This document shows, piece after piece, positions 15,248 through 21,881 of a stretch of 25,213 nucleotides of DNA. Both the position numbers and the translations under genes were made by a program. The notes under the pieces were generated by a model, which saw only the letters and a list, made by a program, of their open reading frames with translations, ran no database searches and was not told the origin of the DNA. Each line of letters opens with the position of its first letter. Position 1 is the stretch's first letter. Source of the DNA: VAXT01 sp963827725 (GTDB lineage: Bacteria; Actinomycetota; Thermoleophilia; Gaiellales; Gaiellaceae); NCBI GenBank assembly GCA_963827725.1, contig CAWHBM010000004.1:1-25213 (forward strand). Direction: 5' to 3'.

Positions 15248-15874
15248 ATGAGCACGCTCATTCTTCGGAGTGGTGTCGAGATCGAGGATTCACTCGAGCT
15301 CGCGCTCGAGTTCCTGGAGAAGTATCCGAGCTACGAGACGCATGACCCCTCGAGGCCGGCATCGTTCGCCGAGAGCGACCTCAAGCGAGCGAACCGAGGC
15401 GGTGCCCGCATCTCGGCGGCCGAGACCGCAGCGATTCTGGAGCGTCGGATGGAGATCGAACGTGCCTTGCGTGAAATCGACTCCGATGCGTCCTTGGCGG
15501 GCGCAGCAAGCTCGATCCCGTGGATCCCGCTGACGCAGCTCTTCGCTTGCTTCGCCGACATCCGCGGAGTGGGCTTCTCGAAGATGACGAAAGCGCTGCA
15601 CCCGAAGCGCCCGGCGCTGATCCCAATGCTCGACAGCGTCGTCCAGGCATACCTGGCAGGGGACGATCCGGGGCCACGCTCGTCGGCGTCGTTCGGCGAG
15701 CGCGCAACCGCGCTCGTTCGCGGCTACAAACGCGAGCTCGATCGCAACCGCTCCGCCCTGCGCGAGATCCGGCGACAGCTCGCCCGGCGAGGACATCGAC
15801 TCACGGAGGTGCGACTCCTCGACATGGCGATCTGGTGCGTGGCAACGAGTAAGTCGCCGGCCGCGAATCCCTGA
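15248..15874 (+). CDS. DUF6308-like protein of unknown function
   Basis: The product has 208 residues and is probably cytoplasmic, with no signal or membrane segment. It is mostly helical. The best-conserved-looking block is DIRGVGFSKMTKALHPKRPALIPMLDS (given here in overlapping parts: GVGFSKMTKALHPKRP and ALIPMLDS). This fits the pattern I remember for the DUF6308 family, where a helix-hairpin-helix-like turn precedes a KRPxLIPxLDS motif. Biochemical function is unknown to me. It diverges from the GNAT gene with a 75-bp gap and converges on the nucleoside hydrolase with a 19-bp gap. The ATG follows GGGTCGCAT with no strong Shine-Dalgarno. Confidence 0.6.
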   Translation: MSTLILRSGVEIEDSLELALEFLEKYPSYETHDPSRPASFAESDLKRANRGGARISAAETAAILERRMEIERALREIDSDASLAGAASSIPWIPLTQLFACFADIRGVGFSKMTKALHPKRPALIPMLDSVVQAYLAGDDPGPRSSASFGERATALVRGYKRELDRNRSALREIRRQLARRGHRLTEVRLLDMAIWCVATSKSPAANP

Positions 15875-15889
15875 CCGCCTGAGCGGCGT

Positions 15890-15901
15890 CGAGCTAGCTC
15901 G
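15890..15901. other. 12-bp palindrome between convergent genes
   Basis: CGAGCTAGCTCG is a perfect 12-bp palindrome that includes the minus-strand TAG stop of the nucleoside hydrolase. The short CCGC-CTGA-GCGG hairpin sits just to its left. Neither has a T-run, so use as a bidirectional terminator is only possible. Confidence 0.25.
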
Positions 15902-16902
15902 CCGACGCGTTCAGCGTGGCGAGGAAGAGGTCCTCGAACGCCGTGCGGTTGGCCCGTAGCGCCGTCCGAATCCGCGTGCCTTTCGCGGCGACCACTGTCC
16001 GGCCCGCATCCGCCCCGGAGGTGACGACGCGAACCGTCCGCCGCCCGAGCGTCGCGACGGATGGATCGACGAGCACCGCGGCGGCGAGGGGATCCCAGAA
16101 GTACAGCTCTTCGAGAGGTCCCGATCTAGACATCACCTCGTGGACGAAGCGCGCGGAAGCCGTCGTCGCATTCGCGCCGAGCCGCACGAAGAACGCGTCG
16201 TTCTGCGGAACGGTGTTTGTCGCGTCGAGTGGGACGAGCGTCCACGGGATTCCCGAGCGAAGGACGATGTCGGTCGCGCGCGGATCGGCGTAGAAGTTCC
16301 ACTCCGCCTTGCTGCCCGGCACATTGCCGGCCACGTTCAATGCGCCACCCATGACAGTGATCCCCGTGACCCGCGACGCGAACGTCCGCGACTTCCTGAG
16401 CGTGTCTGCGATGTTCGTGAGAGGGCCGAGCGTCACGATCTCCACCTTCTCCTTCTTGACGACGTCGAGCAGCAGGCGCGCGGCTCCGAGCTTCGACACG
16501 GTTCGACTCGGCGCTGGGAGCGGGACGCCGAGCAGCTCGTCGGACGACTTCCGCCAGGTGGGCGGGAACGCATGCCCGCCCGGATACGTCGTAGCTCGCC
16601 CGTAGGCGACGGGAATGTCTCTCTTGCCCGCAAGGTCGAGGAGACGGATGGCGTTTCGTGCGCCCTGCGCACCGTGAGCGATCCCCGTGCCCGGGACGGT
16701 GATCGCCTTCACGCGCACGTCTGTTCGGTTCACCAGGAAGAGGACCGCCATCCAGTCGTCGACCGTCATGTCGGTGTCGATCACGACCGACCGGACTGTC
16801 GCGCCTGAGCCCGCCGACGCCCCTTCCGTCGGCGCGGCTCACCAACAGCACCAGCGACAGCGCCGCCAGCAACGCACCAACTGTCAGCCGGGGGAGGGAC
16901 AC
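15894..16902 (-). CDS. Secreted inosine-uridine-type nucleoside hydrolase (frameshift after signal peptide)
   Basis: This enzyme family cleaves the N-glycosidic bond of ribonucleosides. From a GTG at 16902 the protein opens with MSLPRLTVGALLAALSLVLL, a classic signal peptide. The frame is then lost at the CCCC run 16820-16823. Removing one base gives RADGRASAGSGATVRSV, then VIDTDMTVDDWMAVLFLVN, the DxDxxxDD calcium and ribose-binding signature of nucleoside hydrolases. Later motifs include VTLGPLTNIA, GGALNVAGNVPG and EWNFYADPRAT. The GTG lies 6 nt after TAGAGT, the leaderless signature of this window. This start is therefore real and the frameshift needs explaining. Without correction only a product from an internal GTG (16784) lacking the signal peptide is possible. 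It converges on the DUF6308-like gene. Confidence 0.82.
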
Positions 16903-16908
16903 TGTTCG

Positions 16909-16914
16909 ACTCTA
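16909..16914 (-). promoter_or_regulatory. -10-like box for a leaderless nucleoside hydrolase transcript
   Basis: TAGAGT on the minus strand is followed by CGAACA and GTG at 16902. This is almost the same as TAGAGT-CGATCC-GTG at 18547-18561. It supports the signal-peptide start. Confidence 0.55.
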
Positions 16915-16986
16915 GCTCGCCGCCGCGCCCGACATGGCGGGCGCGGCTCGCTCACGCTCTCGGAGACCACTAGAAGAAGGGGGTCC

Positions 16987-17011
16987 ACGGGGGAAACATG
17001 GTTTCCCCCGT
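16987..17011 (-). terminator. 11-bp perfect hairpin just after tRNA-fMet
   Basis: ACGGGGGAAAC (16987-16997) and GTTTCCCCCGT (17001-17011) are perfectly complementary around a 3-nt loop. On the minus strand the hairpin begins six bases after the tRNA 3' end, the expected place for a transcript end or processing signal. What follows is pyrimidine-rich (CCCCCTTCTTCT) rather than a clean U-run. A terminator is likely but not certain. Confidence 0.5.
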
Positions 17012-17017
17012 CCCCAG

Positions 17018-17091
17018 TAGCGGGGGCAGGATTTGAACCTGCGACCTCCGGGTTATGAGCCCGGCGAGCTACCTGACTGCTCCACCCCGCG
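17018..17091 (-). tRNA. Initiator tRNA-fMet (anticodon CAT)
   Basis: This is a full cloverleaf read on the minus strand, beginning CGCGGGGTGGAGCAG. The anticodon stem-loop is CCGGG-CTCATAA-CCCGG (anticodon at 17055-17057) and the T-arm GCAGG-TTCAAAT-CCTGC. The three consecutive G-C pairs under the anticodon loop and the unpaired first base (C1 facing U72) are initiator features. Elongator tRNA-Met lacks them. The 3' CCA is not encoded (TACT follows). A TATACT box lies upstream and a strong hairpin downstream. Its 3' half is repeated in degraded form at 14590-14635. Confidence 0.95.
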
Positions 17092-17102
17092 TCGCGGCGC
17101 TC

Positions 17103-17108
17103 AGTATA
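17103..17108 (-). promoter_or_regulatory. -10 box of the tRNA-fMet promoter
   Basis: TATACT on the minus strand ends 11 bases before the mature tRNA 5' end, giving a short 5' leader. The -35 region (about 17126-17131) is a poor match. The rest of 17109-17178 shows no other feature I can support. Confidence 0.5.
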
Positions 17109-17178
17109 GCGTCCACCCGTTCGATGACTTCGGCTGCCCGCGGCCGTCTATAGCTACAGATCTGGACCGTCTCGAGAC

Positions 17179-17186
17179 AAGGAGGG
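17179..17186 (+). promoter_or_regulatory. Strong Shine-Dalgarno of the BNR/MoaD gene
   Basis: AAGGAGGG lies 3-4 nt before ATG 17190 and is the best ribosome binding site in the window. It contrasts with the many leaderless or coupled starts around it and fixes the start codon. Confidence 0.7.
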
Positions 17187-17189
17187 AAC

Positions 17190-18533
17190 ATGGAGCGGAT
17201 ACTCCTGCTGGTCGGCACGCGGAAGGGGTGTTTCGTCCTGGAGGGCGACGAGGATCGCCGGAAGTGGAAGCTCCGCGGCCCGTTCTGCGAAGGCTGGCCG
17301 GTCTTTCACGCGGTCTACGACCAAGACTCGGGCTCGATCTACGCCGCGGCTGCAAGCGAGTGGCACGGCTCCGCGGTGTGGCGAAGCTCGGATCTCGGCG
17401 AGACGTGGGAGCATTCGAGCGAGGGCCTCGGCTACCCCGACGGCGAGCTGAAGCTCTCCAAGGTCTCCAGTGTCGCCGCCGCTCACGGACGCCTGCTGGT
17501 GGGCGCCGAGGCCGCCGGGCTGTTCGAGAGCCGCGACGGTGGTACGACGTTCTCGCTGCTGACGACGCTGGACGACCTCCCCGGACGAGACAAGTGGAAC
17601 AACCCCGACAACCAGCCTCCAGGACATCTGGGCCTGTCGGCGATCCTCCCGCACCCGACCGATCCGGAGCGGCTCTGGGTGATCGTCCAGGGGCACAGCA
17701 TCTTCGAGACGACCGACGGCGGCGAAACGTGGGCGCCGCGAAACAAGGGGCTACGCACCGACTGGCCGCTGGAGGACCCCGAGGTCGGCTACTGCGTCCA
17801 CAAGCTCGTGCTCTCGCCCACAGACCACGACCGCATGTACCAGCAGAACCACGTCGGCATGCACCGCAGCGACGACGGGGCGCAGACCTGGGTCGAGGTC
17901 AGCGAGGGGCTGCCGAGCGAGTTCGGCTTCGCCGCGGCGGTGCACCCACACGACCGCGACAGCTTCTACGTCATCCCGCTCGATGCCGGCCATACACGGT
18001 GCATGCCCGACGGCCAGGCCGCCGTGTGGCGGACGCGCGACGCAGGCTCCACGTGGCAGCGGCTCGACCGCGGCCTGCCTCAGCACGACGCGTACGTCGG
18101 CGTGCTCCGCGAGGGGATGGCGATCGATTCGCTCGACACGCCAGGCCTGTACTTCGGCACGAGCACCGGCCAGGTGTTCGCGAGCGGCGACGAAGGTGAC
18201 AGCTGGAGCGAGATCGCGAGCTACCTGCCGGGCATCACCTCGGTCGAGGTGGCGCTCGTCGAGCTGACGATGGCCGACGTCTATCTCCCCTCGACGCTGC
18301 CCCCGCTCTTCCCCGGCCTCGAACGCCGCCTGGAGGTCGAGGCGACGACGGTGCAGGAGGCGATCGACCGCCTTGACGAACGCTGGCCTGGCCTTCGCGA
18401 CCGGCTCTGCGAGCCCGGCCTCGGCATCCGCCGCCACATCAATATCTACGTCGACCGTGAACGGGCGGCGTTGGACACGCCGATTGGCGAGTCGTCGCGC
18501 GTGGACGTGATCGCCGCAATCAGCGGAGGCTGA
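17190..18533 (+). CDS. BNR/sialidase-like beta-propeller fused to a MoaD/ThiS-like sulfur-carrier domain
   Basis: The product has 447 residues. Residues 1 to about 355 form a propeller with six Asp-box (SxDxGxTW) repeats: SSDLGETW, SRDGGTTF, TTDGGETW, SDDGAQTW, TRDAGSTW and SGDEGDSW. I see no signal peptide and no evident sialidase catalytic Arg triad. Residues 361-447 form a ubiquitin-like MoaD/ThiS domain that ends in the diagnostic Gly-Gly (AAISGG), the C-terminus that is adenylated and thiocarboxylated in sulfur carriers. From memory, such a propeller and MoaD-like protein occur as neighbouring separate genes in actinobacteria; here they are one frame. An internal ATG at 18270 (with an out-of-frame TGA at 18265-18267) could be a separate MoaD start, so the fusion may be recent or a sequence artefact. 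Function is unknown. Confidence 0.78.
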   Translation: MERILLLVGTRKGCFVLEGDEDRRKWKLRGPFCEGWPVFHAVYDQDSGSIYAAAASEWHGSAVWRSSDLGETWEHSSEGLGYPDGELKLSKVSSVAAAHGRLLVGAEAAGLFESRDGGTTFSLLTTLDDLPGRDKWNNPDNQPPGHLGLSAILPHPTDPERLWVIVQGHSIFETTDGGETWAPRNKGLRTDWPLEDPEVGYCVHKLVLSPTDHDRMYQQNHVGMHRSDDGAQTWVEVSEGLPSEFGFAAAVHPHDRDSFYVIPLDAGHTRCMPDGQAAVWRTRDAGSTWQRLDRGLPQHDAYVGVLREGMAIDSLDTPGLYFGTSTGQVFASGDEGDSWSEIASYLPGITSVEVALVELTMADVYLPSTLPPLFPGLERRLEVEATTVQEAIDRLDERWPGLRDRLCEPGLGIRRHINIYVDRERAALDTPIGESSRVDVIAAISGG

Positions 18534-18546
18534 CCCGGCCCGCGGG

Positions 18547-18552
18547 TAGAGT
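18547..18552 (+). promoter_or_regulatory. -10-like box, leaderless start of the small membrane protein
   Basis: TAGAGT, six bases (CGATCC), then GTG at 18559. It sits in the 25-bp gap after the MoaD-like domain stop. It would make 18559-20515 a separate transcription unit. Confidence 0.5.
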
Positions 18553-18558
18553 CGATCC

Positions 18559-18876
18559 GTGCCCGCCTTCGTCTGGATCGCTCTGGCCGTCTTCTTCGTG
18601 TGCCTCCTTGCCGGCGGCATCTGGGCGCTCGCCAACGGGCTCCGAGCCTGGCGAGCGGGCCGTCCGGCGCTGCGGCGGATGGAGGAAGCATCGGCATCAC
18701 TGAACGGACGATCGTCCGAGCTCGAACGCCGCCTTGCCACGCTGGAGCCGAAGACCTCGCAGCTCCAGCGCGACGTCGCGCGGCTCCAGCGCTCGGTCGC
18801 CCGTATTCGCGTGCTCTTCGGCGGCGTCCATGGGGCCAAGACGGCGTATCGCGTCGCACGGTTCTTCACGCTTTGA
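18559..18876 (+). CDS. Small single-pass membrane protein with coiled coil
   Basis: The product has 105 residues. It has one hydrophobic segment near the N-terminus (VWIALAVFFVCLLAGGIWAL, about residues 5-24). A basic stretch follows, then a heptad-like coiled coil (SSELERRLATLEPKTSQLQR and DVARLQRSVARI, about 50-82). It looks like a hypothetical membrane-anchored coiled-coil protein; I do not recognise a family. GTG 18559 follows the leaderless signature. Its stop overlaps the start of the phosphatase gene (TTGA), so the two are co-translated. Confidence 0.65.
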   Translation: MPAFVWIALAVFFVCLLAGGIWALANGLRAWRAGRPALRRMEEASASLNGRSSELERRLATLEPKTSQLQRDVARLQRSVARIRVLFGGVHGAKTAYRVARFFTL

Positions 18877-19796
18877 CCCGCGTCGCGGCGGTCGACCTCG
18901 GGACGAACTCCACGCGCCTGCTCGTCGCCGACGTGGTCGACGGCCACGTCGATGAAGTAGCGAGGCGGCTCCAGATCACCCGGCTCGGCGAAGGTGTCGA
19001 CAAGCGGCGACGGCTGCTCCCCCTCCCCATCGCGCGCGTGCGCAACTGCCTCGCCGACTTTCGCCGGGAGCTGGAGGACCTCGGCGCCGAGCGGACGCTC
19101 GCCATTGCGACGAGCGCCGTGCGCGATGCCGAGAACGGTGAGGCCTTCCTCGGCGAGATCGAGTGGAGCTACGGCTTCACGACTCAGCTCCTGTCCGGGC
19201 ACGACGAGGCCCTGCTGACGTTCCGCGGAGTCGCCGACGGCCGAGCGATCGAGCCTGACACGCTGATCGTGGACGTCGGCGGCGGCTCGACGGAGCTCGT
19301 GCTCGGCGGCCCCGACGGCGTTTCCTTTCACACGAGCGTCGACCTCGGCTGCGTGCGCCTGACCGAGCGCTTCGGGGACGACATCGAGGCCTGCGCTACG
19401 CACGTCCGCTCCGAGCTACCCGATCTCCAGCCTCGGGGCGCCATCGGCGTCGCCGGCACGGTGACGGCACTGGCCGCACTCGACCTCGGACTCGTCGAAT
19501 ACGACCCCGACCGTGTACACGGCCACGTGCTCACGCGCGACGCCGTCGAGGAGCAGCTCGAGCGACTGGCTGCGTTGTCGCTCGACGAACGGCGCCGCGT
19601 GCCCGGTCTCGAGCCCGAGCGCGCGCCCGTGATCGTCGCCGGCGCCGTCATCGTCTGCGAGGTGCTGGCGCGCTACGGACTGGACAGCCTCGAGGCAAGC
19701 GAGCGGGACATCCTCGACGGCGCGGCGCTCGCGGCCGCCGAGCTGCCGGTCGAGGAAGAGGGCGCGGCCCCGCCCGGCGCGTACACCTGCTGCTGA
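18873..19796 (+). CDS. ppx: Ppx/GppA-family exopolyphosphatase / guanosine pentaphosphate phosphatase
   Basis: The product is a 307-residue cytoplasmic protein of the ASKHA fold that degrades polyphosphate or pppGpp. It begins AAVDLGTNSTRLLVADV (phosphate loop 1), then LGEGVD, LAIATSAVRDAENG and VDVGGGSTELVLGG (phosphate loop 2). VAGTVTALAALDL and a C-terminal helix DILDGAALAAAEL follow. The length fits the short actinobacterial two-domain form without an HD domain. The start is TTG 18873, overlapping the previous stop. Its own stop overlaps the next ATG by one base (TGATG). It shares a transcription unit with the small membrane protein and a luciferase-like oxidoreductase. Confidence 0.9.
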   Translation: MTRVAAVDLGTNSTRLLVADVVDGHVDEVARRLQITRLGEGVDKRRRLLPLPIARVRNCLADFRRELEDLGAERTLAIATSAVRDAENGEAFLGEIEWSYGFTTQLLSGHDEALLTFRGVADGRAIEPDTLIVDVGGGSTELVLGGPDGVSFHTSVDLGCVRLTERFGDDIEACATHVRSELPDLQPRGAIGVAGTVTALAALDLGLVEYDPDRVHGHVLTRDAVEEQLERLAALSLDERRRVPGLEPERAPVIVAGAVIVCEVLARYGLDSLEASERDILDGAALAAAELPVEEEGAAPPGAYTCC

Positions 19797-20515
19797 TGAG
19801 ATTCGGACTCGTTGCGTCGAACATCGGCTCGTTCTCGCAGCCGGAGAACGTTGTCACGCTCGCGGAAGCAGCGGAGGAGGCAGGCTGGGAGGCGCTCTTC
19901 CTCTGGGATCACCTCGCGTGGGTGTGGGACGGGCCTGCGGTCGATCCCTGGGTGACGCTCGGCGCCGTGGCTGTCCGCACGGAACGCCTGTTGCTTGGAA
20001 CGTGCGTGACGCCGGTCCCGAGGCGCAGGCCGCAGGTGCTCGCGGTCCAAATCGCCACCCTCGACGAGCTGTCCGGTGGCCGGGCCGTCCTCGGCGCGGG
20101 CATCGGCGGCAACCGCAAGGAGTTCGAGCACTTCGGCGAGAGCTTCGACCGGGAGCGGCGCTGGGAGCTGCTCGAGGAGGGGCTGTCCCTCATCCGCGAG
20201 CTCTGGGCGGGGCCGCTCGGCCCGCGCCAGGTCCCGATCTGGATCGGCGGCAACAGCACGCGTGCGCGTCAGCTTGCTGCGCGCTACGACGGCTGGATGC
20301 CCGATTCGACGACCCTCGACGAGATGCGCATGAGCCCCGACGACGTTCGCGACGATACGCAGCCAGGGATCGCGGTGATGGGCTACTCGGCGCCCGCCGA
20401 GCAAACGCTGCACGACGCCTACGCGGCCGCCGGCACGACGTGGTGGCTCGAGCATCTCCACGACCGCCGCGGCTCGCTTGACCAACTACTAGCGCGCGTG
20501 TGCGCCGGGCCTTAG
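19796..20515 (+). CDS. Luciferase-like (LLM class, probably F420-dependent) oxidoreductase
   Basis: The product has 239 residues and a bacterial-luciferase-type TIM barrel. MRFGLVASNIGSF is strand 1, then GWEALFLWDHLAW, RTERLLLGTCVTPVPRRRP and QIATLDELSGGRAVLGAGIG. PIWIGGNSTRARQLAARYDG is a late strand-helix unit typical of LLM flavin or F420 enzymes. It is short for the family (often about 280-340), ending soon after the last recognisable helix, but the fold core looks complete. It is coupled to ppx by TGATG. The substrate is unknown. Its stop TAG is embedded in the -10-like box of the next gene. Confidence 0.83.
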   Translation: MRFGLVASNIGSFSQPENVVTLAEAAEEAGWEALFLWDHLAWVWDGPAVDPWVTLGAVAVRTERLLLGTCVTPVPRRRPQVLAVQIATLDELSGGRAVLGAGIGGNRKEFEHFGESFDRERRWELLEEGLSLIRELWAGPLGPRQVPIWIGGNSTRARQLAARYDGWMPDSTTLDEMRMSPDDVRDDTQPGIAVMGYSAPAEQTLHDAYAAAGTTWWLEHLHDRRGSLDQLLARVCAGP

Positions 20516-20518
20516 ACT
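20513..20518 (+). promoter_or_regulatory. -10-like box overlapping a stop codon; leaderless start of the FAD oxidase
   Basis: TAGACT, seven bases (CACTGCC), then GTG at 20526. The first three bases are the stop codon of the luciferase-like gene. No -35 is evident. Confidence 0.5.
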
Positions 20519-20525
20519 CACTGCC

Positions 20526-21872
20526 GTGAGCGTCGACGTGCAGGCGCTGAGCGGCATCTCCGGCCGCGTGCTGACTCCGGGCGACGACGGATACGACGAG
20601 GCATGCAAGATCCACAACGCGCTCATCGAGCGCAAGCCGGCTGTCATCGTCCGCTGCCGCAACGCGGCTGACGCTGCGGCGGGAATCCGCTTTGCACGAG
20701 ACAGCGGTCTCGACATCACAGTCCGCGGAGGCGGCCACAACGTCGCAGGCAGATGCATCGCGGACGGCGCCGTGATGATCGACCTCGCAGAGATGAAGAA
20801 CGCCGACGTCGACCCCGAGGCCAGGACGGTCCGGGCCGAAGGCGGGCTGACGTGGGCGGAGCTGAATGCCGCGAACGCCGAGCACGGTCTCGCCGTCACC
20901 GGAGGCGCCATCTCGACGACCGGCATCGCGGGATTGACACTCGGTGGCGGCCTCGGCTGGCTGATGGCGAAGTACGGCCTCGCAGCCGACAACGTCGAAG
21001 CTGTCGAGCTCGTGACGGCTGACGGCGAGATACTCGACGTCACGGCGGACTCCCATCCCGACCTCTTCTGGGCGCTGCGCGGCGGCGGAGGCAACTTCGG
21101 GGTGGCCACGACGTTCACATACCGCCTCCATCCGCTCGACATGGTCACAGGTGGTCTGATTGCCCATCCGATCGAAGCAGGTGGCGAGATGCTGCGCTTC
21201 TACCGCGATGCGGTCGCCGCCTGCCCCGACGACCTGACGGTGTTCGCCGGCCTCGTACACGCGCCGGACGGCTCCGGAGCAGCGCTCGCGGTCATGGTCG
21301 TCTGCCACACCGGAACACCCGATGAAGCAGAGCGCGATCTGGCCCCGTTCAAGGAGTGGGGCTCACCGGCGATGGTCGAGGTCGGCCCGATGCCGTACCC
21401 CGTGATGAACACGCTGCTCGACGAGGGCCTGCAGGGCGGGTTGCTCAACTACTGGTTGTCGAGCTTCACGAACGGGCTCTCGGACGGCTTCATCGATACC
21501 GCGCTCGAGCGTTTCGCGTCAGTGCCGTCAGAGCTGTCGGCCATCTTTCTCGAGCATTTCCACGGCGCCGTGACACGAATTGGCGTGACGGACGCAGCCG
21601 TTCCCCATCGCGCAGAGGGCTGGAACTGCCTCATTCCGTCGGTCTGGTCGGATCCGGCCGAGAACGACAAGAACATCGCCTGGGGGAAGGACACGTACGC
21701 GGCGCTGTCGGAGCACTTCGCGGGTCGGCGCTGGCTCAACTATCTCGGTGACGACCAGGGCGATGACGCAATCCGGGCTGCGTACGGACCGAACTACGAC
21801 CGGCTCGTCGATGTCAAGCGGAAGTACGACCCCGAGAACGTCTTCCACCACAACCACAACATCGTCCCGTAG
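20526..21872 (+). CDS. FAD-linked oxidase, berberine-bridge-enzyme-like (PCMH fold)
   Basis: The product has 448 residues. The N-terminal PCMH FAD-binding domain has ITVRGGGHNVAG, with H71 the likely 8-alpha-histidyl FAD attachment site. TGIAGLTLGGGLGWLMAKYG, LAADNVEAVELVTADGE and LFWALRGGGGNFGVAT follow. The C-terminal BBE motif is KYDPENVFHHNHNIVP. The second, cysteinyl FAD link of bicovalent family members is probably missing, because the expected Cys position reads as GAISTTG. FAD is therefore likely mono-covalent. Such enzymes oxidise sugars, alcohols or secondary metabolites with oxygen; the substrate is unknown. No signal peptide is seen. The GTG follows a leaderless -10-like box. It converges on the cyclase gene with only nine bases between stops. 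Confidence 0.9.
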   Translation: MSVDVQALSGISGRVLTPGDDGYDEACKIHNALIERKPAVIVRCRNAADAAAGIRFARDSGLDITVRGGGHNVAGRCIADGAVMIDLAEMKNADVDPEARTVRAEGGLTWAELNAANAEHGLAVTGGAISTTGIAGLTLGGGLGWLMAKYGLAADNVEAVELVTADGEILDVTADSHPDLFWALRGGGGNFGVATTFTYRLHPLDMVTGGLIAHPIEAGGEMLRFYRDAVAACPDDLTVFAGLVHAPDGSGAALAVMVVCHTGTPDEAERDLAPFKEWGSPAMVEVGPMPYPVMNTLLDEGLQGGLLNYWLSSFTNGLSDGFIDTALERFASVPSELSAIFLEHFHGAVTRIGVTDAAVPHRAEGWNCLIPSVWSDPAENDKNIAWGKDTYAALSEHFAGRRWLNYLGDDQGDDAIRAAYGPNYDRLVDVKRKYDPENVFHHNHNIVP

Positions 21873-21881
21873 CCGGGCCGC

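Noticed and set aside
14590..17091. Calling the segment between the tRNA repeats an active mobile element
   Set aside because: No integrase, transposase or relaxase is present and the repeat is diverged. At most it is an old remnant.
17751..19403. Long minus-strand open frame (550 codons)
   Set aside because: It is antisense to the BNR/MoaD, membrane-protein and ppx genes. Its composition is typical of a GC-rich shadow frame, with no recognisable motif.
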